This document shows, in pieces, positions 1-7,313 of a stretch of DNA of 23,732 nt (positions are counted from its first letter, which is position 1; every line of letters starts with the position of its first letter). The position numbers and the translations under genes were made by a program. This DNA is from an uncultured Lachnospiraceae bacterium (GTDB lineage Bacteria; Bacillota; Clostridia; Lachnospirales; Lachnospiraceae), in NCBI GenBank assembly GCA_900549995.1, contig URQQ01000062.1:1-23732 (forward strand). The letters are read 5' to 3'. The notes under the pieces are model-generated. The model ran no database searches, was not told the DNA's origin, and saw only the letters and a list, made by a program, of their open reading frames with translations.

Positions 1-7
1 GGAGGGC

Positions 8-54
8 TTTTTATTACATAGGCAAGTTCGAAGAACTTGCCTATGTAATAAAAA
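8..54. repeat. Perfect 22-bp inverted repeat with 3-base loop
   Basis: Arms 8-29 and 33-54 are perfectly complementary (core ACATAGGCAAGTTC / GAACTTGCCTATGT) around the loop GAA. The arms start with T and end with A on both strands, so a transcript from either side has U before the stem and A after it. That is the reverse of an intrinsic terminator. It lies just past the terminator at 50-86 and shares its A/T run. It may be a dispersed palindromic repeat, a protein-binding site, or the end of an element outside the window. The palindrome is certain; its role is not known. Confidence 0.85.
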
Positions 55-86
55 AATGCCTACCCTGTCTCGCACACAGGATAGGC
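50..86 (-). terminator. Intrinsic terminator of the spoIIR-to-77-aa gene series
   Basis: Read on the minus strand, GCCTATCCTGT (86-76) pairs with ACAGGGTAGGC (68-58) apart from one mismatch, around a 7-base loop. An ATTTTTTTATT run follows. It lies 44 bases past the stop of the 77-residue gene, as expected for the end of the minus-strand transcripts. Confidence 0.88.
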
Positions 87-129
87 GTCTGCCTAAACAG
101 CTAAAACCACTTTGTTGATCCTATTTCAA

Positions 130-363
130 TTAGCCATTGATCATAAATGAAACTAATTTATCAATATCTTCTTTCTCGTATGCAATAATCTCAAGCTCCG
201 GAATCTCTCCGTTAGAAAAGATATTTGCCATAGAAACATACTGTGCAAGTTTTGACTTCAGATTCAGTCTGTCGCCTTCGCCCGTCACCAGCTCTACTCT
301 TCCTTCGCAGCTGTCTACTACCTCGAAAAATTTGTCTATATTCGTAATGTTCTGTACTTTCAT
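130..363 (-). CDS. Conserved small acidic protein, function unknown (77 aa)
   Basis: I do not recognise a named family. The start is set at 363: the sequence reads ATGAAAGGAGATACAACAATG, so the upstream in-frame ATG lies inside the ribosome binding site (AAAGGAG) and the second ATG, giving MKVQNITNIDKFFE, is the start. The protein is soluble, rich in Asp and Glu, and has no signal peptide, membrane segment or cysteine pair. The residue pattern suggests alternating short strands and helices (an FFEVVDSC helix, a VELVT strand, an ELEIIAYE strand and a C-terminal helix DIDKLVSFM). It is the last gene of the minus-strand series, 58 bases after cvfB, and has its own likely promoter at 414-441, so it may be made independently. 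A strong ribosome site, a dedicated promoter and a following terminator argue that it is real. Confidence 0.75.
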   Translation of the reverse strand: MKVQNITNIDKFFEVVDSCEGRVELVTGEGDRLNLKSKLAQYVSMANIFSNGEIPELEIIAYEKEDIDKLVSFMING

Positions 364-413
364 TGTTGTATCTCCTTTCAAAAATCAATCATTTCAATTC
401 GTCTTCTGACAAT

Positions 414-441
414 ATTATAACCTATTTTTTCCTGATTGCAA
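414..441 (-). promoter_or_regulatory. Predicted sigma-A promoter for the 77-aa gene
   Basis: On the minus strand TTGCAA (441-436) is followed after 16 bases by a consensus TATAAT (419-414), about 50 bases upstream of the 77-aa start. The -35 box lies inside the last codons of the cvfB-like gene. The -10 is perfect; the -35 matches TTGACA at four of six positions. Confidence 0.6.
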
Positions 442-1249
442 TGCTTTTTTCCCGGATTTCTATCTCCCCTGCTTTTAACAGTCTTCCGACAGCCCGTTTA
501 AATGCATTCTTGCTAAGTCCCAGTTCTTCCCGGATCACTTCTGAATCAGACTTATCTGTAAATGGAAGTTCTCCTCCGTTTGCCTGCATTTTTTCCATCA
601 GGAACCTTGCATCCTTGTCCATCTGCTCCGGAATCTTGTCCCGGACACTTAAGTCCAGTTTCCCATCTCCTTTTACCGCAGTAACTCTTGCTTCAATGAC
701 ATCTCCCACCATCAGGCGTCCAACTGCCTCTTTTCTTGGTATCAGAGCCGAATACTTGTAATCTACGGCAACGAAAATTCCAAATTCATCGCTCGTGTCA
801 TAGATTATCCCCTTCACTTTGTCATCCTTCTGGTAAGGGGAATCTGTGGAAAGCATCTCATAGACCTTCATTGTCGCACAGAGACGCTCACTTTTATCGA
901 TATAAAGAGTTACAAGGCACTGATCTCCCTTTTTTACTTTCGCCGTCTGTTCTTTGAACGGCAGGAAAAGGTCTTTCTCCAGTCCCCAGTCCAGAAACGC
1001 ACCGAATTTTCCTACTTCTGCAACCGATAGCACGGCAAGTTCACCAAGTGTAAGCTTTGGCTCATTTGTTGTGGCGATCAATCTGTCATCTGAATCCTTA
1101 TATAAGAATACTTCCACAGGGTCACCGATCTCAATTCCCTCCGGAACCTGTTTTCTCGGAAGAAGCACCTTCTCCTCATCACTTCCAAGATACACTCCGA
1201 AATCTACCAGTTTTACGACTGTTAATACTTGTTTTTTACCTAACTTCAT
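422..1249 (-). CDS. cvfB: CvfB-like S1 RNA-binding protein
   Basis: 275 residues. It resembles the CvfB/YitL family, cytoplasmic RNA-binding proteins with S1 repeats and a C-terminal winged helix, linked in staphylococci to virulence gene expression. Three S1-like repeats are visible at about residues 1-60 (VVKLVDFGVYL), 65-130 (VAEVGKFGAFLDWGLEKDLFLP) and 140-200 (DEFGIFVAVDYKYSALIP). A winged-helix-like tail follows (SEVIREELGLSKNAFKRAVG). The frame is open for 67 more codons upstream, but that overlaps the thioesterase. The ATG at 1249 lies 9 bases after GGAG; the ATG at 1255 is only 3 bases away, so 1249 is preferred. It overlaps the thioesterase end by 14 bases, suggesting coupled translation. 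The family assignment is firm; the cellular role here is inferred. Confidence 0.88.
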   Translation of the reverse strand: MKLGKKQVLTVVKLVDFGVYLGSDEEKVLLPRKQVPEGIEIGDPVEVFLYKDSDDRLIATTNEPKLTLGELAVLSVAEVGKFGAFLDWGLEKDLFLPFKEQTAKVKKGDQCLVTLYIDKSERLCATMKVYEMLSTDSPYQKDDKVKGIIYDTSDEFGIFVAVDYKYSALIPRKEAVGRLMVGDVIEARVTAVKGDGKLDLSVRDKIPEQMDKDARFLMEKMQANGGELPFTDKSDSEVIREELGLSKNAFKRAVGRLLKAGEIEIREKSIAIRKK

Positions 1250-1967
1250 TTTCATTTTCTCCTTTTGCGGTGAACTCCACAACTGCATACGGCCGGCCGT
1301 TTTTGGCACACAGCTGCACAACAGTTCTTTCCTTTTCTTCTGTAATCCTTGGATAGATCTGATCTCCGAATACGGCAGCTCTTTTATAATCCACTCTGAC
1401 CTGACGTACCGTAATCTCTTTTTGCAGCACTTCCTGTGCCATCTGCACATATACCGCGTTATTCACATGGTCATTCGTATCAATGTGGTATCTTCTGACC
1501 GGAAATGACGGAACATCCTCATAATCCTTTGGAATATTGATCTTTCTCGGAGCATATTCCATCTCCAGAGGAGCCTCTGCGTTATACACTTCCATCTCCC
1601 ATGTCTCCGGTCTGACCGGACGTCCTGTCTCCATATCCATGTACACCCAGATGGAATTGGCCCACACAGCCATCTGCCCATCCTGTCCTGTCATTGTGAA
1701 ATTTCTCGTGCCATAAAGTCCTTCAAACCCCGTCGCCCATGTTCCGACTTCGATCTTCTCCGCAAATGCCGGATACCGGTCCACCACGATCTGCCAGGAG
1801 GAAAGCATCCACGCCCTGTGATGCGATGCAAGATTCTCAAGCCCGACTCCAAGTTCTTCCGACTGGAAAATACTGCAGTCCTGAAAATAATTGATGACCG
1901 CCGGAAGTGTCATTCTTTTCTCTCTGTCTACCTCGCTGAAACGCACGGTATTTTTCGTTATATACAT
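1236..1967 (-). CDS. Acyl-ACP thioesterase (FatA/FatB-type)
   Basis: 243 residues, the usual length of a bacterial acyl-ACP thioesterase with two fused hot-dog folds. It would hydrolyse acyl-ACP to free fatty acid and ACP in the cytoplasm. The N-terminal half starts VRFSEVDREKRMTLPAVINY and contains WQIVVDRYP and VGTWATGFEGLYGTRNF. The second half carries the active-site segment D163-T-N165-D-H167-V-N-N, with the Asn-x-His pair known from plant FatA/FatB. The start ATG at 1967 follows GGAGG by 8 bases. It lies 21 bases after the CDF gene and overlaps cvfB by 14 bases, so it is mid-operon. Chain-length preference cannot be read from the sequence. A role in membrane lipid adjustment is possible but only inferred. 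Confidence 0.9.
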   Translation of the reverse strand: MYITKNTVRFSEVDREKRMTLPAVINYFQDCSIFQSEELGVGLENLASHHRAWMLSSWQIVVDRYPAFAEKIEVGTWATGFEGLYGTRNFTMTGQDGQMAVWANSIWVYMDMETGRPVRPETWEMEVYNAEAPLEMEYAPRKINIPKDYEDVPSFPVRRYHIDTNDHVNNAVYVQMAQEVLQKEITVRQVRVDYKRAAVFGDQIYPRITEEKERTVVQLCAKNGRPYAVVEFTAKGENENEVR

Positions 1968-1988
1968 ATTTCATGCCTCCATTTGCTG

Positions 1989-3179
1989 CTACACATCTTC
2001 TTTTTCCTCAGCCACAAAACTTTTATCCAGTGTAATGACACATTGATAGCGAGGGTCTATCCCCGAAAGCCGGTTCATCAGCTCCAGACAGATCTGGTTC
2101 TGCTTTTCTTTATCATAACCGTATGGGACAACCATGTCAAATATCAGATTGATCTGTTCTTTCCCGTCAACCATCCTGAAATCATGAAAACCTACATCCG
2201 GATCCAGCTCTTTTAATACTTTTTCAACGTTGCTTTTCGCAAGCAGCACCTGCTCATTCTTGGTCTCGATCGGATCCATATGTATCACAAGGAAAATCCC
2301 AAGATATTTCATTGCCTCCCGCTCAATCTTGTCTATAATTTCATGGGACACTTCAATATCCACGTCATTGGGAACCTCCGCATGGATCGATGCCATACTT
2401 CTGCCCGGGCCATAATTGTGTACGATCAGATCATGTGTCCCCTCTATTCCATCATAGTGCTCCACAAAATCTGTGATCTGTACATACACTTCCGGAGATA
2501 CCGCCTCCCCGATCAATGGTTCCAGCGTGTCTTTCGCAATTCCGATCCCTGCCCACATAACAACCAGGGACACACCAAGCCCGATGATCCCGTCAATGTT
2601 TTGTCCTGTAATTCCAAAGATAAGAAGGGAAACAATCGTGGCACTCGTTGTGATCACATCCCCCATCGCATCGGTGGCAGCCGCCATCATTACTTTGGAG
2701 TCAATCCGTTTCCCAAGATTTTTATTAAACATTCCAAGCCACAGCTTTACCCCGATGGATACCAGCAGAATCGCGATGGAAACAAGCGAGAATTTCAGCG
2801 CCTCTGGCTGCCGTATCTTTCCAACTGCCTCTTTAAAGAATGTAAATCCCACCTGAAGTACAAGAAATGCTACGATCAATGCCGCAATATATTCAATCCT
2901 TCCATGTCCAAACGGATGGTCTTCATCTGCCGGCTTGCTCGCCATCTTTACCCCTACCAGACTGATCACTGAAGATCCCGCATCTGACAGGTTATTGAAT
3001 GCATCTGCTGTTACAGATACACTGTGCAGAACAACTCCCACTGCCGCCTTTATCATAAACAAAAATACATTACAAAAGATGCCTACGATACTGGCCAGTG
3101 TTCCATAGGCCGTACGCACAGACACCTTTTCTACGTCCGCATATTCTTTTACAAAATGCCGTATTAAAAATTCTGTCAT
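1989..3179 (-). CDS. Cation diffusion facilitator, NDDD-type, probable Mn2+ efflux
   Basis: 396 residues with six predicted membrane helices and a cytoplasmic C-terminal domain, as in CDF metal/proton antiporters. Helix 2 carries N62-x3-D66 (NNLSD) where zinc exporters have His and Asp. Helix 5 carries D170-x3-D174 (DAMGD) where zinc exporters have HxxxD. An N-D-D-D site is the pattern described for manganese exporters such as pneumococcal MntE, so manganese is the best guess. The conserved segment DEDHPFGHGRIEY (85-97) follows helix 2. The cytoplasmic dimerisation domain begins near 225 and holds HNYGPGRSMASIHAEVP and an extra C-terminal stretch to 396, longer than in FieF (about 300 residues). 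Its ATG overlaps the spoIIR stop as ATGA, so the two are likely translationally coupled. Metal choice is inference; the family is certain. Confidence 0.92.
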   Translation of the reverse strand: MTEFLIRHFVKEYADVEKVSVRTAYGTLASIVGIFCNVFLFMIKAAVGVVLHSVSVTADAFNNLSDAGSSVISLVGVKMASKPADEDHPFGHGRIEYIAALIVAFLVLQVGFTFFKEAVGKIRQPEALKFSLVSIAILLVSIGVKLWLGMFNKNLGKRIDSKVMMAAATDAMGDVITTSATIVSLLIFGITGQNIDGIIGLGVSLVVMWAGIGIAKDTLEPLIGEAVSPEVYVQITDFVEHYDGIEGTHDLIVHNYGPGRSMASIHAEVPNDVDIEVSHEIIDKIEREAMKYLGIFLVIHMDPIETKNEQVLLAKSNVEKVLKELDPDVGFHDFRMVDGKEQINLIFDMVVPYGYDKEKQNQICLELMNRLSGIDPRYQCVITLDKSFVAEEKEDV

Positions 3180-3883
3180 TCATTTCCTCCAAAAAACCAC
3201 TTTATCTTTACTTTCGATGTTGCCGTAATCATATGATATTCATCATCCGTTAACACTTCCTGAAGTTCCTCTTTCCCCTCTTCAGGCACAACTGCATTGG
3301 TGGCGTCTACAAAACACAGATTCGGGTACAGGACACACCACCAGTTATGTCCCTGGGCCTGTCCGATTTCAATCCGGAGCGCTTCGTATTCCCCCGCCGG
3401 AAATGTAACATCTCCGTAGGTCTTGTCCGGAAATTCGCAGTTTGTCACCTCCGCATGAACCGGGTAATCATACCCTTTCTGAACGATCAGCTCCTCTGCC
3501 AGTTCCTCAATTTCTTCCAAATGTGAAGAAGCCCATTCTTTCGTCTCCTCTACACTGTGGGAATAAGGAAGCTCACTTTTCATGAAACTCAGTACTTCCT
3601 CTTTTACCTGCATCTTCAAATCCTGGTCTTCCTTACTGTCGCTGTTGGCCAGTATATGAAAACGCAGTACCTCTCTTGCCAGTTCCTTCTGTGTCTTTTC
3701 CATACGCGCATCCACTTCCACGCTTCTGTCATGCACGGTTATGGCTGTTACTGTACCTGCGATCACAAGCGCAAGAAAAAGTGCTGCCTTCTTCTCCTTT
3801 TTTCCACCTGTAAGCTTATCTGTAAACTGTCTGATTCTATTTTCAGCGGCGTGTATTCCGTGTCTGATTCTTAACTGATCCAT
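3176..3883 (-). CDS. spoIIR: Stage II sporulation protein R
   Basis: 235 residues. SpoIIR is the forespore-made signal exported to the intermembrane space, where it triggers the SpoIIGA protease to activate pro-sigma-E in the mother cell. An N-terminal hydrophobic segment (about 33-50, AALFLALVIAGTVTAITV) follows a basic region, fitting a signal anchor. The family signature LRFHILANSDSKEDQDLKMQ lies at 73-92 and the second conserved block GQAQGHNWWCVLYPNLCF at 174-191. The N-terminus is about 30 residues longer than the minimal signal peptide needs. The start at 3883 follows AAGGA by about 8 bases. The 80 bases upstream hold no convincing sigma-F promoter by eye. The last bases overlap the CDF gene by four, placing a sporulation signal at the head of a housekeeping operon. 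Confidence 0.95.
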   Translation of the reverse strand: MDQLRIRHGIHAAENRIRQFTDKLTGGKKEKKAALFLALVIAGTVTAITVHDRSVEVDARMEKTQKELAREVLRFHILANSDSKEDQDLKMQVKEEVLSFMKSELPYSHSVEETKEWASSHLEEIEELAEELIVQKGYDYPVHAEVTNCEFPDKTYGDVTFPAGEYEALRIEIGQAQGHNWWCVLYPNLCFVDATNAVVPEEGKEELQEVLTDDEYHMITATSKVKIKWFFGGNE

Positions 3884-3963
3884 CTATGTATTCCTTCTTT
3901 CCTGTTCTGATAAAAGGAGTATACACAGATTCCCGGCACGTTATACATACTGCTTTTTATTTC

Positions 3964-4638
3964 CTATTTTTTTGCATTGATCGTATTATTGACAGCTTCC
4001 ATCTGATTGTCTACATGCTCGCACACCATCTGGCATGCCGCATCCTTTTCCCCATCTCTGATCGCCTGAATAATCTCCTCATGCTCTTTGATCAGCTTTG
4101 GATAGACTTCTTTCCGTTTCAGATATTCCACCCGATAGCGGTACATCTGTTCGCGCAGATTATTCAGAAGCTGGATCAGTCTTTCATTATCTGTTGCCAG
4201 ATAGATCACATCATGAAACCTCACATCTGCCTCTGCGATTTTGGTCACGTCACTGCTCTTAGTTGCCGTCTCAAATTCTCCGGCGGCCACTTTCAGCTCC
4301 TCAATCTGTTCTTTCGTAATACGTTCACAGGTAAGGCGCACCGCAAGTTCCTCCAGCGCCCTTCTCACTTCCAGAACATCCCTGAGATTCTTTTCTGTGA
4401 TTTCTGCCACCTCGGCACCCTTCCTTGGAATCATCAGGACAAGACCTTCCAGTTCCAGTTTCCGAATCGCCTCACGGATCGGCGTACGGCTCACACCAAG
4501 TTTATTGGCAAGCTGTATCTCCATCAGACGCTCCCCTGGTTTTAATTCCCCTCTCAGAATCGCCTGCCTCAGTGTATTAAAGACCACATCCCGAAGCGGC
4601 AGATATTCATCCATGTTTACCTTAAAGTTAGATTCCAT
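3964..4638 (-). CDS. GntR-family regulator with FCD domain
   Basis: 224 residues. An N-terminal winged helix (about 15-80, with GELKPGERLMEIQLANKLGV and SRTPIREAIRKLELEGLV) is followed by an all-helical FCD ligand domain (about 85-215). The usual metal ligands are all present: D138-x3-H142, H186 and H208. Such proteins generally bind small carboxylates or sugar acids through the metal. The ATG is one base after the ispE stop, and its ribosome site (AGGAGGAG) is formed by the three final Arg codons of ispE, so expression should follow ispE. No obvious target operon is adjacent: ispE upstream and spoIIR downstream (80-base gap) are not typical FCD targets. The ligand is unknown. The protein is distinct from the second FCD regulator in this window (17353-18030). 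Confidence 0.9.
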   Translation of the reverse strand: MESNFKVNMDEYLPLRDVVFNTLRQAILRGELKPGERLMEIQLANKLGVSRTPIREAIRKLELEGLVLMIPRKGAEVAEITEKNLRDVLEVRRALEELAVRLTCERITKEQIEELKVAAGEFETATKSSDVTKIAEADVRFHDVIYLATDNERLIQLLNNLREQMYRYRVEYLKRKEVYPKLIKEHEEIIQAIRDGEKDAACQMVCEHVDNQMEAVNNTINAKK

Positions 4639-4639
4639 A

Positions 4640-5515
4640 CTATCTCCTCCTCGTATTGTGTATATTTGTTATATAGACCTGTTTCGCCAGACCCCTCTTC
4701 CGGATCAGCGCCAGTGCCTTCTTCGCACGGCTTCTTTCTTTAAAGAGACCGAACACTGTAGGGCCGCTGCCGCTCATCATCGCATTGAGCGCTCCCTCCT
4801 CTTTCATTGCCTTCTTGATATCATCGATCACAGGATACTCTGACACAGTCACCTGCTCCAGCACATTTCCCATCGATCCTGCAACCTGCATAAGATTCCC
4901 CTGCTTTAGACCAAGAAGCAGTCCGTCGATATCCGGATGTTCTACAATCTCTTTTGAATCCAGCTTCTCATATACCATCCTGGTAGAGACGCTGACCGAA
5001 GGCTTGGCCACAAGGACATAGCACTTCGGCATCGGAGCAAGCTGCGTCAGTTTCTCACCAATTCCTTCCGCCAGCACAGTGCCTCTCATAATACAGTACG
5101 GTACGTCCGCCCCCAGTTTCACTCCCCGGTCCATCAATTCCTGTTCCGTAAGCCCAAGGCCAAACATTTTATTCATCCCGAACAGTACTGCAGCCGCATT
5201 AGAACTTCCTCCTGCCATCCCTGCTGCCACGGGAATATGCTTCGTCAGCCTTATGCTGATTCCGTCCGTAATCCCAAATTCCTGAATCAGAAGATCTGCC
5301 GCCTGATATGCAATATTATTCTCATTAACAGGAAGGAAAAACAGATTCGTATCAACTTTGATTCCAGGTTCTTTTCGTTTTTTCAATATCACATCGTCGT
5401 ACAGATAGATCGTCTGCATTACCATCCGCACATCGTGATATCCATTCTCTCGTCTTCCAAGTACATCCAGCCCAAGATTAATCTTCGCAAGGGCCTTTAG
5501 CTCTAATTTATCCAT
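4640..5515 (-). CDS. ispE: 4-diphosphocytidyl-2-C-methyl-D-erythritol kinase
   Basis: 291 residues, normal for IspE, the GHMP-family kinase that phosphorylates CDP-methylerythritol in the MEP isoprenoid pathway. The N-terminus has ALAKINLGLDVLGRRENGYHD with the conserved Lys (K11). The glycine-rich ATP loop is PVAAGMAGGSSNAAAVL (95-111). The catalytic Asp is D137 in KLGADVPY. The C-terminal SGSGPTVFGLF motif is also present. The start at 5515 follows AAGGGGAAG; an upstream extension of 31 codons exists but lacks a ribosome site and runs into the palindrome-rich segment. The gene ends in three Arg codons that serve as the ribosome site of the GntR gene. Confidence 0.95.
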   Translation of the reverse strand: MDKLELKALAKINLGLDVLGRRENGYHDVRMVMQTIYLYDDVILKKRKEPGIKVDTNLFFLPVNENNIAYQAADLLIQEFGITDGISIRLTKHIPVAAGMAGGSSNAAAVLFGMNKMFGLGLTEQELMDRGVKLGADVPYCIMRGTVLAEGIGEKLTQLAPMPKCYVLVAKPSVSVSTRMVYEKLDSKEIVEHPDIDGLLLGLKQGNLMQVAGSMGNVLEQVTVSEYPVIDDIKKAMKEEGALNAMMSGSGPTVFGLFKERSRAKKALALIRKRGLAKQVYITNIHNTRRR

Positions 5516-5520
5516 ATGGA

Positions 5521-5740
5521 CTCTTCCCCTTTGTATCCGGCCGCGCTTCGGCCGCTTTCCTGTTTTAGTGCCATTGATCCGCCTGAAAGTAAGCTGCACT
5601 TCGGCCAAATTTTATCTGTTTCCAAGGTAAAATACCCCGCAGCGGACAAAAGCGTATTTGAAAATTCATTGTTCCAATCTGCAAACACGCGCTGCGGGGA
5701 AACACCTTTGTATCTACTTTGTATCTTGTATACATCTTGG
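5521..5740. repeat. Palindrome-rich non-coding segment between sipL and ispE
   Basis: These 220 bases hold no convincing gene. A 10-bp perfect inverted pair CCCCGCAGCG (5635-5644) / CGCTGCGGGG (5690-5699) encloses 45 bases. A second hairpin CGGCCG-CGCTT-CGGCCG lies at 5538-5554, just upstream of the ispE ribosome site. A minus-strand frame of 61 codons (5503-5688) has no ribosome site and overlaps the ispE start. After the first stem the minus strand reads TATTTTA, a weak T-run, so the stem could end sipL transcription, but a 45-base loop is unusual. The layout resembles a dispersed intergenic repeat unit; this is an inference that needs a genome search. Confidence 0.5.
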
Positions 5741-7300
5741 CTATAGTATACTCATATTTTCCTTAAAAATCAATATCTTATCCCCTTCTTTTATATTCTC
5801 CCCCTCAAGGTCATTGACTTCCATAATGCCTTCTACTGTCGTGCAGTAGCGCTTCGCAAGTCCCCACAGGTCATCTCCTGCCTTCACGAGATATCCTGTG
5901 ATTCCCGGACGTTTTTCTACTTCTTCCAGAGAATAAGGTTCTGTCATAATCCCGGTGATCACATCTGTTTTCACCGGTCTTCTTAAAAAACTGTTAAATG
6001 CAAGCACAGCCTTTACTTCAATCTGGTCATTTCCCATCATCGTGACGGAAAGCTGCTCTACGGCATTGGTGATATCATAACGCATATCCTCACACGTTTC
6101 ATTGCTCTCCATCAGATAAGAAAATGGCACCATTCCCTGCCATGTGTCAAATGGAACTTCATCGTTTGATTTTACATACAGAAAGTTTACATGGAGTACA
6201 CCCTCGATTTCGATTCCATCGTCTGTCACTTCCATGCGGTCGATCTGAAGTTTTCCGCTGCTGTGGCAGATCTGTAGAATGTCATCTTTCAGTTCCGGCA
6301 AAGACAGCTGTTCTGCCACCTTGCATTTGGAATGGTTCTGCATCATCAACTCCTCATAGGAAGATTCTCTCGTCTCGAGCGTGCATTGTGTCTCAAGGGA
6401 ATACACATCTTTCAGAATTTCGATTTCCTCTTCTTCATATACCGCAATCCGCAGATCCAGTGTCCCCTCGATTCCAAGCACACGCATCTCCCCGTCTTCA
6501 TCCATCCTCGGTTCCACGGCAACATCCTCAAGCTTTGCGTATACGTGATGATACATGCTCTGGTCTGTACCGTAACTCTCGACTCTTCCTTCGTAAGGTA
6601 CGGCCTGTTCCACCCAGTCAATCTTTCCTTCCATCGATTCATAGAAACAAAATACAAGAAGCTCCCCCGTAATCAGAAGTTCATCCGGGCCAAGTTTTGT
6701 ATCCAGCTTACGGTCAGCCACATCCGTCCAGAGTAAATTGCCGATCGTCTCCTTCGTCCCCGGGATCGTGATCTCCTCCTTGATCCGATACGTATCTTTT
6801 TTCGCAGAATGAATCTGGAGCAGCGTCACCGGTTCCTGCCGTTTATAAAGTGTCTGATCACTGTCTATATCTGTTGTCAGTTCTTCCTCCGCCATCTTCT
6901 CGGAATGAACGGAAAGCTCCACCATCGTCTTGATACTGAGCTTTCTTGAATGGATCAAAGATGCCGTAAATTCGACTCTCGACTCTCTGACAATATAGTT
7001 CCCATCTGCGCCGCTTTCAATGTATACCATTTCCTCAAACGGCTGCTTTCCCTCCAAAGACGCAAGCTTTGGTTCTCCCTCATCGGTCACATATAATATA
7101 TGGAAGTAAAGTTTTCCTGTCACCTTCAGATAATTATCCGCAGGCTTTACATCTTCAATCTGAACCTTGCCGTCACTTTGTACCACCCTGCCTACATCAT
7201 ATTTTGAATCCGGCACATTATAATCCTCATCGATAAAAAACTGATCAATAATCATCTTTCCGATCTCATTCGTATGAATCATCTGTTTCCTTAACTCCAT
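5741..7300 (-). CDS. sipL: SPOCS- and LysM-domain spore morphogenesis protein (SipL-like)
   Basis: 519 residues, close to the length of clostridial SipL, which binds SpoIVA and anchors the spore coat. Two to three SPOCS (DUF3794) units make up most of the chain: repeated segments such as VPDSKYDVGRVVQSDGKVQI, KVTGKLYFHILYVTDEGE and VEIEGVLHVNFLYV-like stretches separated by beta-rich blocks. A single LysM domain lies at about 470-512 (YLVKAGDDLWGLAKRYCTTV, then INVNDLEG-like KEGDKILIF). There is no signal peptide, which fits a mother-cell cytosolic coat-assembly role. The start at 7300 follows GAGGAGG by about 7 bases. It lies 13 bases after the PrcB-like lipoprotein gene, so the pair is probably cotranscribed. 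I could not find a clear sigma-E promoter by eye. Other SPOCS proteins of Clostridia exist, but the C-terminal LysM supports SipL. Confidence 0.85.
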   Translation of the reverse strand: MELRKQMIHTNEIGKMIIDQFFIDEDYNVPDSKYDVGRVVQSDGKVQIEDVKPADNYLKVTGKLYFHILYVTDEGEPKLASLEGKQPFEEMVYIESGADGNYIVRESRVEFTASLIHSRKLSIKTMVELSVHSEKMAEEELTTDIDSDQTLYKRQEPVTLLQIHSAKKDTYRIKEEITIPGTKETIGNLLWTDVADRKLDTKLGPDELLITGELLVFCFYESMEGKIDWVEQAVPYEGRVESYGTDQSMYHHVYAKLEDVAVEPRMDEDGEMRVLGIEGTLDLRIAVYEEEEIEILKDVYSLETQCTLETRESSYEELMMQNHSKCKVAEQLSLPELKDDILQICHSSGKLQIDRMEVTDDGIEIEGVLHVNFLYVKSNDEVPFDTWQGMVPFSYLMESNETCEDMRYDITNAVEQLSVTMMGNDQIEVKAVLAFNSFLRRPVKTDVITGIMTEPYSLEEVEKRPGITGYLVKAGDDLWGLAKRYCTTVEGIMEVNDLEGENIKEGDKILIFKENMSIL

Positions 7301-7313
7301 AACAAATCCTCCT

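Noticed and set aside
8..54. Bidirectional terminator at the window start
   Set aside because: The T-run comes before the stem and the A-run after it on both strands, opposite to a terminator.
1249..1450. N-terminal extension of the cvfB-like frame
   Set aside because: It overlaps the thioesterase by about 200 bases and has no ribosome site; the S1 fold starts at MKLGKKQ.
3884..3963. Sigma-F promoter for spoIIR
   Set aside because: Several GTATA and GGGAA-like pieces occur but none with correct spacing and both boxes; not claimed.
5503..5688. 61-codon minus-strand frame upstream of ispE
   Set aside because: No ribosome site, overlaps the ispE start, and lies in the palindrome-rich spacer; probably a chance frame.
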